35,360 nucleotides of DNA from Opitutaceae bacterium (GTDB lineage: Bacteria; Verrucomicrobiota; Verrucomicrobiia; Opitutales; Opitutaceae). Positions 8,561 through 22,569 of this stretch are shown piece after piece; position 1 is the first letter of the stretch, and every line of letters starts with the position of its first letter. The translations under genes and the position numbers were made by a program. Under the pieces are notes generated by a model. That model had not been told where the DNA came from, ran no database searches, and was given only the letters and a program-made list of their open reading frames with translations. Where the stretch lies: NCBI GenBank assembly GCA_027482905.1, contig JAIXVP010000049.1, positions 1 through 35,360 of the forward strand, given 5' to 3'.

Positions 8561-9856
8561 ATGCCCCGTCCCGTCCCTCGCACCGGCCCCCTTTTCTCCG
8601 ATTTCAAAACCGCCTCCTTGCGCGGGGCGCCCGGGTTTTTCCGCCTCGGGCAGACCACCGCGAACGTCTGGTGGCTGCTCACCCCCGAGGACGAACCCGT
8701 GCTGCTGCGCGCCGTCGCCGGGGTGAACCGCCACGGCCGTGCCGGTCCCCCGCCCGTGCGGCGCAGCGCCTACGCCCGCACCATCGAGAGCCTCTACGAT
8801 CCCGCCGCGCCCGCCGCCTGGGAAAAAAGCACCGCCGCCCGCCTGCACGCCTGGGGCGTCGACACCGTCGGGCCCTGGACCGACCCCGGTCTGGTCGATC
8901 GCGGTTTCTACTTCACCATGCCGGCCGATTTTGTGCGCGCCGCCATCCCCACCCTTCACGGACCCGGGGTGCGTTTGCCGGATGTCTTCGACCCGCGCTG
9001 GCCCGATGCCGCCGCCGCGCACGCCGCCGCCGTCGCCGCGCCGTGGCACGGCCGCCGCGAGCTGGTCGGCTGGTTCACCGACGACGCCCTCGGCTGGGGC
9101 GAATCGGCTGAAAACCCGATTCCCCTGCTCCAAAGCTGCCTCAGCCTCGAACCCGCCTTCGCCGCCCACCACGCCGCGTGGGAATTCGTGCTAGCCAGCC
9201 ACGGCGGCACCCTGGAGGCCCTAGCCCGCCGCTGGGGCCTGAACCTCGTCCACCGCGAACACCTCCGCCAACTGACGCGCGAGGATCGCCCCATTGCCCA
9301 CCCCGCCTTCGCCGCCGACGCCCGCGCCTTCGCCCAGGAATTTGCCCGCCGCTATTTCTCCGCCACCGCCCGCGCCCTGCGCGCCGCCGACCCCGGCCGT
9401 CTCGTGCTCGGCTGCCGCTTCGCCGCCCCGCCCCCGCCCGGCGTGCGCGAGACCTGCGCCTGGCCCGACCTCGACGCGGTATCCTGGCGGCTGCGCGCCG
9501 GCGAAAAATTCACCGTCCAGGCCGATGCCGCCGCCGGCGCGATGCCGCAATGGATCACCGGCGGCGGCCTCGGCCACGCCGACTTCCGCCGCCTGCCCGT
9601 GCGCGACGGCACCGGCCCCACCCGCCTCGAACGCCTGCTCCGCGCCGGCCGCGAGGGCCTGGTCGCCGCGTGCCGCGACCCCCGCACCGTGGGCATCGAG
9701 TGGGCCCACTGGGCCGACGGCGGCGACGACGCCCCGCCCTTCGGCGCCGGCCTGGTCCACGCCGACGACCACGAGGCCGTCGAACACACCGAACTCCTCG
9801 CCCACCTCCACGCCCGCGCCCGCCGCTTGCACGGAGACGCGGAAAGAAGTCGGTGA
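8561..9856 (+). CDS. GH50 (agarase)-like protein lacking the expected acid/base Glu
   Basis: The 431-residue protein resembles beta-agarase/GH50 TIM-barrel proteins. The evidence is GFFRLGQ plus WWLLTP near the N-terminus, HAWGVDTVGPWTDP, GWFTDDALGWG at residues 170-180, a long helical insert, LVLGCRFA, and GIEWAHWADG with Glu380. In agarases the equivalent of residues 173-176 is usually DNE with a catalytic Glu; here it reads T-D-D-A (residues 173-176). The protein has no signal peptide and is shorter than typical agarases. It may be an inactive homologue or act on a different substrate in the cytoplasm. The start at 8561 is close to the preceding stop and matches the family N-terminus. Assignment is from recalled motifs. 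Confidence 0.65.
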   Translation: MPRPVPRTGPLFSDFKTASLRGAPGFFRLGQTTANVWWLLTPEDEPVLLRAVAGVNRHGRAGPPPVRRSAYARTIESLYDPAAPAAWEKSTAARLHAWGVDTVGPWTDPGLVDRGFYFTMPADFVRAAIPTLHGPGVRLPDVFDPRWPDAAAAHAAAVAAPWHGRRELVGWFTDDALGWGESAENPIPLLQSCLSLEPAFAAHHAAWEFVLASHGGTLEALARRWGLNLVHREHLRQLTREDRPIAHPAFAADARAFAQEFARRYFSATARALRAADPGRLVLGCRFAAPPPPGVRETCAWPDLDAVSWRLRAGEKFTVQADAAAGAMPQWITGGGLGHADFRRLPVRDGTGPTRLERLLRAGREGLVAACRDPRTVGIEWAHWADGGDDAPPFGAGLVHADDHEAVEHTELLAHLHARARRLHGDAERSR

Positions 9857-9862
9857 AGAAGA

Positions 9863-9897
9863 AGTCAGGAGTCAGGAGTCAGAATTCAGGAGTCAGC
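9863..9897. repeat. Five tandem heptamers, left arm of an inverted repeat
   Basis: Units are AGTCAGG, AGTCAGG, AGTCAGA, ATTCAGG and AGTCAGC, in perfect seven-base phase. The block begins seven bases after the stop of the GH50-like gene. Bases 9872-9896 match the reverse complement of 9968-9992 at 24 of 25 positions. Confidence 0.9.
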
Positions 9898-9936
9898 ATC
9901 GAACCTCGCACCCACTACCGCCTAACCGCATCCCGA

Positions 9937-9999
9937 CTTCCCTCTTCCGCCTTCCGCCTTCTCACTCCTGACTTCTGAATTCTGACTCCTGATTTCTTT
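9937..9999. repeat. Nine tandem heptamers, containing the right arm of the inverted repeat
   Basis: Seven-base units run without a phase break: CTTCCCT, CTTCCGC, CTTCCGC, CTTCTCA, CTCCTGA, CTTCTGA, ATTCTGA, CTCCTGA, TTTCTTT. The first half is a CTTCCGC type and the second half is the complement of the AGTCAGG type in the left block. The block ends nine bases before the apt start codon. As RNA, 9872-9896 and 9968-9992 could form a 25-bp stem with one G-U pair and a 71-base loop. The resemblance is to the short tandemly repeated heptanucleotides described in cyanobacteria. Confidence 0.88.
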
Positions 10000-10008
10000 C
10001 CAGCAACC

Positions 10009-10560
10009 ATGCCCCACCTCGACCCCGCCGCCACCATCAAGGAACGCATCCGCACCGTGCGCGACTGGCCCATCCCCGGCGTCAATTTCCGCGACGTCAC
10101 CACCCTCTTCCACGACCCCGAGGCCTTCCGCATCCTCGTCGAGACCATCGCGTGGGACGCCACCCGCCAGGGCGTGAACCTCATCGCCGCCGTGGACGCG
10201 CGCGGCTTCATCCTCGGCGGCGCCCTCGCCTACCAGCTCCACCGCCCGTTCATGCTCGTGCGCAAAAAGGGCAAGCTCCCCTTCCGCACCGTCGGCGCCG
10301 ACTACGCCCTCGAATACGGGAGCGCCTCGATCGAGATCCACGCCGACGCCTGCAAAGCCGGCGACCGCGTCCTGATCGTGGACGACCTCATCGCCACCGG
10401 CGGCACCGTGCTCGCCGCCGCCGGCCTTATCCGTTCCCTCGGCGCGGAGGTCGTGGGCGTCGCCGCCATCATCGACCTGCCCGAACTCGGCGGCTCCGCC
10501 CGCCTCCGCGCCGCCGGCCTCGACGTCCGCGCGGTCTGCAGCTTCACCGAGACCGAGTAA
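10009..10560 (+). CDS. apt: Adenine phosphoribosyltransferase
   Basis: This enzyme salvages adenine to AMP using PRPP in the cytoplasm. The 183-residue length is normal. The N-terminal IRTVRDWPIPGVNFRDVTTL stretch and the AVDARGFILGGALA segment are hallmarks of the family. The PRPP-binding motif VLIVDDLIATGGTV has its acidic pair at Asp125-Asp126. The start codon follows directly after the heptamer repeat region and shows no Shine-Dalgarno motif. Any promoter must therefore lie in or before the repeats, or the gene is read through from upstream. Confidence 0.96.
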   Translation: MPHLDPAATIKERIRTVRDWPIPGVNFRDVTTLFHDPEAFRILVETIAWDATRQGVNLIAAVDARGFILGGALAYQLHRPFMLVRKKGKLPFRTVGADYALEYGSASIEIHADACKAGDRVLIVDDLIATGGTVLAAAGLIRSLGAEVVGVAAIIDLPELGGSARLRAAGLDVRAVCSFTETE

Positions 10561-10584
10561 ACCCTCTCGCCTGCCTCGCCCGCC

Positions 10585-11568
10585 ATGCCGCTAACCGTCT
10601 GGACCAACACCGCGCTCGCGCCCGCCGCCCAAGCCCGCCTGGCAGATACCCTCGCCGCCGCCGGCCATCGTCTCGTCGTCTCCACCCAGGCCTCCGCCTC
10701 GGTGCTCGCGGCCGCCGGCGACGACCCCGCCCTCGCCGAGGCCGACGTCGCCTTCGGCCAGCCCGACGCCGACGCCTGCCGGCGCCACGCCCGCCTGCGC
10801 TGGATCGCCCTCACCTCCGCCGGCTACACCCGCTACGACAACGAGGAAACCTTCGACGCCCTCCGCGCCCGCCGCGCCGTCCTCACCAACGCCTCCTCCG
10901 TCTTCGCCGAGCCCTGCGCGCAACACCTGCTCGCCATGATGCTCGGCCTCGCCCGCCGCCTGCCCGACTCGCTCGACGAACAGCGCGGCGCGCGCGGCTG
11001 GAGATACTTCGAACACCGCGCCGCCTCCCGGCTGCTGACCGGCCAGACCGTCCTGCTTCTTGGATACGGCGCCATCGCCAAACGCCTGGTCGAGCTGCTC
11101 GCCCCTTTCCGCATGCGGATCTACGCCCTGCGCCGCCGCGTTTACAGCGAAGCCGGCGTGCACGTGATCGCGGAGGAAAAACTCTCCGCCGTCCTCCCGC
11201 TGGCCGACCACCTGGTCGACATCCTGCCGGAAAACCCCGCCACCCACCGCTACGTCAACGCCCGCCGCCTCGCGCTGCTGAAACCCGGCGCGTTTTTCTA
11301 CAACATCGGCCGCGGCCCGACCGTGGACGAAACCGCCTTGGTCGAGGCCCTCGAAGCCGGCCGCCTGGGCGGCGCCTACCTCGACGTCTTCGCCACCGAG
11401 CCGCTCCCGCCCTCCAGCCCGCTCTGGACCACGCGCAATTGCTACGTGACCCCGCACACCGGCGGCGGCCGCACCGACCAGGACGACGCGCTGGTGGATA
11501 TGTTCCTGGGCAACTTGTCCAAGTTCACCGCCGGCGACCTGGCCGGCATGGGCGACCGCGTGGTCTGA
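10585..11568 (+). CDS. D-isomer-specific 2-hydroxyacid dehydrogenase
   Basis: The 327-residue protein has the two-domain formate/glycerate dehydrogenase-like fold and should reduce or oxidise a 2-keto/2-hydroxy acid with NAD(P)H. The nucleotide-binding loop is GYGAIAKRL, starting at Gly160. NIGRGPTVDETAL carries the expected catalytic Arg, the FATEPLP segment carries the expected catalytic Glu, and TPHTGGG carries His291. The substrate (glyoxylate, hydroxypyruvate or phosphoglycerate) cannot be decided. It lies 24 bases after apt and six bases before the DTW-domain gene. Confidence 0.9.
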   Translation: MPLTVWTNTALAPAAQARLADTLAAAGHRLVVSTQASASVLAAAGDDPALAEADVAFGQPDADACRRHARLRWIALTSAGYTRYDNEETFDALRARRAVLTNASSVFAEPCAQHLLAMMLGLARRLPDSLDEQRGARGWRYFEHRAASRLLTGQTVLLLGYGAIAKRLVELLAPFRMRIYALRRRVYSEAGVHVIAEEKLSAVLPLADHLVDILPENPATHRYVNARRLALLKPGAFFYNIGRGPTVDETALVEALEAGRLGGAYLDVFATEPLPPSSPLWTTRNCYVTPHTGGGRTDQDDALVDMFLGNLSKFTAGDLAGMGDRVV

Positions 11569-11574
11569 GCCGCC

Positions 11575-12285
11575 ATGGCCCGGAGCGTCGTTCTGCAAGG
11601 CACCGACCGCTGCCCGCGTTGCGAGCTGCCGCCGCGTTGGTGCATCTGTTCCGCCCAGCGCGCCGAGCCCTGTCCCGTCCGCGTGGATGTTCTCCAGCAC
11701 GTGCTCGAAGCCCATCGGCCCTCCAGCACCGGCAACCTCATCCCGCGCGTGGTCGCCGGCGCCCGGGTGTTTCCCTACCGCCGCGAACGCCCGCTGGTCC
11801 GCGCCGAGTTCTCGCGGCCCGACATCGACGAACTCTGGATCCTCCACCCGCACGGCGAGGAACCACCCGCCGCCCCGCCGCCGGCCGACCGCATCCAGGT
11901 TCTGTTGCTCGACGCCAGCTGGGCCCAGGCCGGCGGCATGCTGGCGCAGGTGCAGGACTGGGGCCGCCGCGTGCGCCTGCCCATGGCCGGCACCAGCCGC
12001 TACGCCCTGCGCGCCCAGAACGGCTCCGACCGCTTCTCGTCCTTCGAGGCCCTGCTCTTCCTCCTCGAAGCCCTCGGCCACGCCGCCGCCGCCGCGCCGC
12101 TGCGTCTCCAATTCGAGCTGCACGTCTACGCCGGCCTGTGCTCGCGCGGCCGCAAGGCCGAGGCCGAGGCCTACCTCGCCGATTCACCCGTCGCGGACGC
12201 CTTCCCCGAACTGCTCGCGGAGTTCGCTCGTAAACGCCCCAACCCCGGCGCGAAACGCGAGCCCCGGGGCGCGGGACCTGCTTGA
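11575..12285 (+). CDS. DTW-domain protein, probable tRNA-uridine aminocarboxypropyltransferase (TapT type)
   Basis: DTW-domain enzymes transfer the aminocarboxypropyl group of SAM to uridine in tRNA (acp3U at position 47 in E. coli). The 236-residue protein has the N-terminal Cys cluster C13-x2-C16-x6-C23-x-C25, then ELWILHPHGEE, and the signature LLDASW at Asp113-Trp116, where the usual Thr is Ser. The SRYALRAQNGSDRFSSFEA segment corresponds to the conserved substrate/SAM region. The C-terminal tail of about 20 residues is basic and low in complexity. Specificity within the family is inferred. Confidence 0.87.
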   Translation: MARSVVLQGTDRCPRCELPPRWCICSAQRAEPCPVRVDVLQHVLEAHRPSSTGNLIPRVVAGARVFPYRRERPLVRAEFSRPDIDELWILHPHGEEPPAAPPPADRIQVLLLDASWAQAGGMLAQVQDWGRRVRLPMAGTSRYALRAQNGSDRFSSFEALLFLLEALGHAAAAAPLRLQFELHVYAGLCSRGRKAEAEAYLADSPVADAFPELLAEFARKRPNPGAKREPRGAGPA

Positions 12286-12300
12286 TTCCGAAGAAACCCG

Positions 12301-13284
12301 ATGACCCCCTCCGACCTTCCCCCTGGCCCGGCCGGCCGCCTCGTCGCCCACCACAAGATGGCCCTCATCCCGGACGAAGGCGCGTGGTGCGCGCTCAACT
12401 ACGTCAGCCCCGACCGCCTGGAAAACGCCGCCCTGCCCGCGCGCTACGCCGGCACGGGCCCGCGCCCGGTGGGCAGCGCGATCTACTCCTTGGTCACGCG
12501 CACGGATTTCTCCGCCCTGCACCGCCTGCGCACTGACGAAACCTGGCACTTTCACGCCGGCGATCCGGCCGAGTTGCTCCTGCTCCACCCCGACGGCCGC
12601 GCCGAAGTCGTAGCCTTCGGCCCCGACTCCCTCGGCGATCAGCGCCCGCAGGTGACGGTGCCCGCCGGCACTTGGATGGGCGCACGACCGGCCCGGGACC
12701 ATGCCGAGGCCTACACGTTTTTCGGCTGCACCCTCGCGCCGGGCTTCGATTACGGCGACTACGAGCCCGGCTACCGAGACGAGCTCCAGTCCGCCTATCC
12801 CGCGCAGACCACGTTGATCGCGGCCCTCACCCGCCCGCCGTTCTTCCACCGCCCGACCGTCGCGCCCGCGGCCGCGCCCGCCGTGGGGATCGCCCCGGCG
12901 AGCGCCGGCCGCGTTTTCGATTCCGGCGAACTCTCCGCCCTCGCCCTCGGGCCCGGCGTCGAGGTGACCGAGCTGATCGGACGTCTTGCGCCCGCCCGCA
13001 ACGAGGCGCTGAGCTGCGCGCGTTTCCGCCTCGCGGCGGGGGCGAGCAGCGGTTCCAGCCGCTACCTCGGCTCGGACGAATATTTTTTCATCCTCAGCGG
13101 CACCGGCCGCATGACCCTCGCGGCCGGCGTGTCGTCGGTCGGCCCCGGCTCCGTGGTGGTGATCCCGCGCGGCGAACCCCATGCGCTGGTCGCCGACGCA
13201 TCGGGTCCGCTGGAGTTTCTCACCCTGCTCGCGCCCGCCTTCAACCCGAGCCATTACAGTCCCGAAACGCCCTCCTCCGCATGA
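12301..13284 (+). CDS. DUF985 (cupin_5)-cupin_2 fusion protein
   Basis: The 327-residue protein joins two cupin barrels. The N-terminal half (about residues 10-165) is DUF985-like, with GSAIYSLVTRTDFSALHRLRTDETWHFHAGDP and FFGCTLAPGFDYGDYE. The C-terminal half (about 215-315) is a simple cupin with SSRYLGSDEYFFILSGTGRM and PRGEPHAL. DUF985 proteins are mostly uncharacterised, and some bind small ligands without metal. The second barrel has only part of the usual His/Glu set, so metal binding is uncertain. The stop overlaps the next start as ATGA, giving translational coupling to the secreted hydrolase. Confidence 0.82.
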   Translation: MTPSDLPPGPAGRLVAHHKMALIPDEGAWCALNYVSPDRLENAALPARYAGTGPRPVGSAIYSLVTRTDFSALHRLRTDETWHFHAGDPAELLLLHPDGRAEVVAFGPDSLGDQRPQVTVPAGTWMGARPARDHAEAYTFFGCTLAPGFDYGDYEPGYRDELQSAYPAQTTLIAALTRPPFFHRPTVAPAAAPAVGIAPASAGRVFDSGELSALALGPGVEVTELIGRLAPARNEALSCARFRLAAGASSGSSRYLGSDEYFFILSGTGRMTLAAGVSSVGPGSVVVIPRGEPHALVADASGPLEFLTLLAPAFNPSHYSPETPSSA

Positions 13285-14126
13285 AATCCCGCTCCTGCCT
13301 TTTCCTCCTCGGTCTATTCCTGACCGGCCTTTTCGCCCGCGCGGCGGAAACCCGGATCGAGCTCGGCGGCGAACTCAACGCCCGCTGGCTCACGCCCGAC
13401 GCCGGTTGGTCCGGCCGCGCCGTGCTCATCCTGCACGGTTTCGCCAGCGACAGCGAGGGCCCGGCGGATTCGCAACGCCGGCTGGCCGAGGCGCTCGCCG
13501 CGCGCGGCATCGCTTCGCTGCGCGTGAACTTTCACGGCGAGGGCGATTCCGCCCGCACCGCCATCGAGTCGACCTTCGACGGCCGCCTTGCCGACACCGA
13601 AACGGCCCGGACCTGGGTGCTCGCGCAACCCGGCGTGGATGCGACGCGAATGGGCGTCTTTGGCTGGAGCCTCGGCGGCGCCACCGCCCTCGGCTCGGCC
13701 GGCGCGCATCCGGACTGGTTTCGGGCCATGGTCCTCTGGTCCAGCGTTACCGGCGACGCCCACGCGGCCCTGACCGGCGGCTCGCTCGCCGCCGCCGCCG
13801 CGCAAGCCGAGGCCACCGGGACCGGCACCTGCGAAATCGTCGGTTGGAAAACCGTCACGCTGCGGCGCGCGTTTTTCGAGAGCTTTCGGGGCGTGGACCT
13901 CGACGCCGCCCTCGCCCGCCACGCGGGCAAATTCCTGAGCGTGCGCGGCTCGGCCGACTACCTTCCCCGGCGCGAGGCGGAGATTCTGGAGCTCGCGAAA
14001 GGCCGCCCCGCCGAGGCCGTGCTGATCGGCGGCGCCGACCACATTTTCAACGTGTTTGATCCCGCTGCGGGCCACTTCGACCACGCCGTGCGTGTGACGG
14101 TCGACTGGCTCGACCGGGAGCTGTGA
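13281..14126 (+). CDS. Secreted alpha/beta hydrolase (esterase/dienelactone hydrolase-like)
   Basis: The 281-residue protein has a Sec signal peptide (basic MKSR, hydrophobic LFLLGLFLTGLFA, cut near ARA-AE) and should act in the periplasm or outside. The fold markers are VLILHGFASDSEG (oxyanion loop), the nucleophile elbow GWSLGG with Ser130, RGSADYL, which may carry the acid, and GADHIFN with His254. The substrate is unknown; carbohydrate-ester or lipid-like esters are possible. The start is chosen from the signal peptide and the 4-base ATGA overlap with the cupin gene. Its TGA abuts the stop of the convergent membrane protein with no spacer, so no terminator fits between them. Confidence 0.87.
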   Translation: MKSRSCLFLLGLFLTGLFARAAETRIELGGELNARWLTPDAGWSGRAVLILHGFASDSEGPADSQRRLAEALAARGIASLRVNFHGEGDSARTAIESTFDGRLADTETARTWVLAQPGVDATRMGVFGWSLGGATALGSAGAHPDWFRAMVLWSSVTGDAHAALTGGSLAAAAAQAEATGTGTCEIVGWKTVTLRRAFFESFRGVDLDAALARHAGKFLSVRGSADYLPRREAEILELAKGRPAEAVLIGGADHIFNVFDPAAGHFDHAVRVTVDWLDREL

Positions 14127-14441
14127 TCACCAGTGGTGGTCCGGCCGCTCTCGGGTGAGCAGGATCCAGAGCCGGGCGAGAAACCAGCCGGGCGCGAGCA
14201 GCAGAACAAACAAGCGTAGAGCGAAGAATCCCAGCGCGGCGACCAGCGCGAGCCGCCCGCCCGGCCCGGGCGAGAGAATCGCTTCGAGCAACGACAAACG
14301 CACGAGCACGAAGCTCGCCGCGAAGTGCAGCGCATACATCGCGGCCAGCTCCAGCGCGATGCGTCCCGCCGTCGGGGCGGGTCGCGCCAGGCGGCGCTCC
14401 CACGCCCTCAGCCACCAGGGTTTCTGCGCGTTGGTCTTCAT
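14127..14441 (-). CDS. Small membrane protein (104 aa), function unknown
   Basis: The start ATG at 14441 overlaps the stop of the upstream gene by four bases (ATGA). The product has two or more hydrophobic segments (about residues 28-50 and 60-90) and basic, Trp-rich ends. It is probably an inner-membrane protein and the last gene of the lacZ-aroE operon. I do not recognise a family. The stop codon directly touches the stop of the convergent alpha/beta hydrolase gene at 14126. Confidence 0.7.
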   Translation of the reverse strand: MKTNAQKPWWLRAWERRLARPAPTAGRIALELAAMYALHFAASFVLVRLSLLEAILSPGPGGRLALVAALGFFALRLFVLLLAPGWFLARLWILLTRERPDHHW

Positions 14442-15637
14442 GGGGCCTCGGGGCGGGCGGTGCACATCGCCAGCATGATCGCGTTGCCCAGCGGTCCGCC
14501 GGTGGCAAAAACGCGCCGGTCGCCGCGCGCGACGGGCGTGCCCACCAGGTGGGCGGTGCGGTAGAGCGAGACGAAAAGTCGCCGGTCGCCGAAGGCCCGC
14601 GCCCCGCCGAGGGCGAAGCCGGTCGCGGACGGGCTGACCCCGAAAATCAAGGGACCGGAGTCGATGTCGCCGCCGCCCGGCGCCACCGAGCCGATATGGT
14701 ATTCGTTGAGGTAGCCGAAGCCCCAGAACGAGTCCGCGCAGCGGTCGCGCGCGGCGGCGAACAGGACGCCCGACACGTCGCGCTCGCCGTAGGAGAGGAG
14801 AAAGGCCGCCAGCGCGGTCCCGCTGGCCCGGGCGGCGTCGGCCGGCTCGCCGTCTCGGGGATTGATGGCCTGGTAAAGCAGGCCGGAGCGCGGATCCAGC
14901 CAAGCGATACGGAAACGCGCGAGGGCCGCAGGCGCCACCGCCGAGTAGTCCGCGCCGGTGGTGCGGGCGTGAAGGAGCAGGGAGCCGAGCACGGCCGCGT
15001 TGTCCACCGGGTAGGCTTCGAGTGGATACGTTTCCAGGATGCCGTGACGGCTCGCCTGCAGGCGGCGGGCGAGGGCGGCGGAGATGCGGTCATTGAGCTC
15101 GGCGAAACGTGATTCCGGCACGACCCGACGATGCAGGGAAAGAGCGAGGTTGAGGTAACCTAGGTAGGCCGCGTGGCCCTTCGCGCCGTCGAGCGTGGCG
15201 AGCGGATCCTCCCGCCAGCGGGCGGCGTCGAAGGCCCGCACCCGCTCGGAGAGCAGCTCGTCGATGGCACGTTCGGCGACCGGCAGAAACTCGGCCCGGC
15301 GCGCCGGTTGCTCAAGGCAGACCTGGAGCAGTCCGAGCGCCGACATCTGGTAGGTGCCGAAGAGCCACTCGTTTTTGAACAGGTCGCCCTGAGCGGAGAG
15401 ATCCTCCGCCTTCACGCCGGCCTCCACGCTGGCAACCACGGTCCGGGCGTGGGCGAGGACCAGCCCCTCGTCGTTCGCCAGCCAGCGGGCCGCGTCGCGA
15501 CCGCACCAGGCGCGCGGCAGAGTCATGGCCGTGACCAGGATAAGGAGCAAGGCCACCGGCCAGCGCACCCACCAACGCGAATACTCCTCCGGCAGGCGCA
15601 GGGCGGCGATGCGGCGAATGAGAACGCGGTGGGGCAT
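14438..15637 (-). CDS. Membrane-anchored protein, possible alpha/alpha-barrel enzyme, unrecognised
   Basis: The 399-residue protein has an N-terminal transmembrane anchor (about residues 22-43) with the rest probably periplasmic. The body is helical and shows conserved-looking blocks: FGTYQMSALGLLQ, KGHAAYLGYLNLALSLHR, YPVDNAAVLGSLLLH and DSFWGFGYLNEY. Repeated paired helices of this kind suggest an (alpha/alpha)-barrel, and it faintly recalls the linalool dehydratase/isomerase-type barrel, but I cannot confirm a family. The start at 15637 is set by the anchor; longer frames upstream are arginine-rich shadow. It lies 17 bases after aroE and is coupled to the next small membrane gene. Confidence 0.75.
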   Translation of the reverse strand: MPHRVLIRRIAALRLPEEYSRWWVRWPVALLLILVTAMTLPRAWCGRDAARWLANDEGLVLAHARTVVASVEAGVKAEDLSAQGDLFKNEWLFGTYQMSALGLLQVCLEQPARRAEFLPVAERAIDELLSERVRAFDAARWREDPLATLDGAKGHAAYLGYLNLALSLHRRVVPESRFAELNDRISAALARRLQASRHGILETYPLEAYPVDNAAVLGSLLLHARTTGADYSAVAPAALARFRIAWLDPRSGLLYQAINPRDGEPADAARASGTALAAFLLSYGERDVSGVLFAAARDRCADSFWGFGYLNEYHIGSVAPGGGDIDSGPLIFGVSPSATGFALGGARAFGDRRLFVSLYRTAHLVGTPVARGDRRVFATGGPLGNAIMLAMCTARPEAP

Positions 15638-15654
15638 GGCGGGGCCGGTCTCGG

Positions 15655-21592
<5,938 letters not shown>

Positions 21593-21605
21593 TACGCGGC
21601 GACCC

Positions 21606-22553
21606 ATGCTGCCCGGCTACTGGACCCTGCTCGGTTTGGTGCTGCCCGTCTTCGCGGTGATCGCGGCAGGGGCGGGGGCGCGCAGGGCCGGCTGGCTGCG
21701 CGCGGAGGCGGACGAGAGCCTGCTGAAGCTGGTGGTCAACCTGCTCTACCCCTGCCTGATCTTCAGCCACGTGCTGGGCAACGCCGCCCTGCGCGCGCCG
21801 GGCAACCTCCTCGCCGGGCCCCTCCTGGGCTTCGTGACCATGGCCGGCGGAATCGTGCTCGCCTACTGGGTCGCGAAGAAGGCCGGCTTCGCGGTGGGCG
21901 GCGGCCTGCGCACCTTCGCCTTCAGCGTCGGGATTTTTAACTACGGCTACATGGCGATCCCGCTGGTCGAAGCGCTCTTCGGCCGGGAGACGCTGGGCGT
22001 GCTGTTCGTGTTCAACGTCGGCTGCGAGGCGGCGATCTGGACGGTGGGCATCCTCATGCTGGCCGGCATGCCGGTGCGGACGGGCTGGCGGCGCGCGCTC
22101 AACCCGCCGGTCTACGCCCTGGCGGCGGCGGTCGCGCTGAATCTCGGCGGGGCCGCCGCTTGGCTGCCGCCCGTGGTGCTGGAATCCATCCGCATGATCG
22201 GCGTGTGCGCGGTGCCGGTGGGTTTGCTGGTCATCGGCGCGACCCTGGTGGAGTTTCTCGCCGAGCCCCGGACGCTGGTGGACCGCAAGGTCACCCCGCT
22301 GGCCTGCGTCCTGCGGCTCGGGTTGATCCCGCTGGCGATGCTGGGCGCGGCCGCGCTCCTGCCTATCCCGCGCGAGTTGAAACAGGTGCTGGTGGTGCAG
22401 GCCGCGATGCCGGCCGGCATCCTGCCCATCGTGATCGCCAAACACCACGGCGGCCGCCCGCTGACCGCCGTGCAGGTGGTGCTGGGCACGACGGCGGTGG
22501 GCCTCTTCGTCGTGCCGCTGTGGTTGAAACTCGGCCTGCGCTGGATCGGCTGA
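21606..22553 (+). CDS. AEC-family (auxin efflux carrier-like) transporter
   Basis: The 315-residue integral membrane protein has about ten hydrophobic segments and the AEC layout of two five-helix halves. Typical stretches are LVVNLLYPCLIFSHVLGN in the first half and VVQAAMPAGILPIVIAKHHGG in the second. Bacterial members move organic anions such as malate or other small solutes by secondary transport; the substrate here is unknown. It follows rny closely and converges on glgA with a 16-base gap. Confidence 0.9.
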   Translation: MLPGYWTLLGLVLPVFAVIAAGAGARRAGWLRAEADESLLKLVVNLLYPCLIFSHVLGNAALRAPGNLLAGPLLGFVTMAGGIVLAYWVAKKAGFAVGGGLRTFAFSVGIFNYGYMAIPLVEALFGRETLGVLFVFNVGCEAAIWTVGILMLAGMPVRTGWRRALNPPVYALAAAVALNLGGAAAWLPPVVLESIRMIGVCAVPVGLLVIGATLVEFLAEPRTLVDRKVTPLACVLRLGLIPLAMLGAAALLPIPRELKQVLVVQAAMPAGILPIVIAKHHGGRPLTAVQVVLGTTAVGLFVVPLWLKLGLRWIG

Positions 22554-22569
22554 ACCGGGGCCAAACGCC

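Noticed and set aside
9857-9999. The heptamer regions as a CRISPR array
   Set aside because: Units are seven bases with no spacers, and there is no cas gene nearby.
10152-12233. A 693-codon Arg/Pro-rich plus-strand frame over apt, the dehydrogenase and the DTW gene
   Set aside because: It spans three genes with clear families in another frame; its composition is typical of a GC-driven shifted frame.
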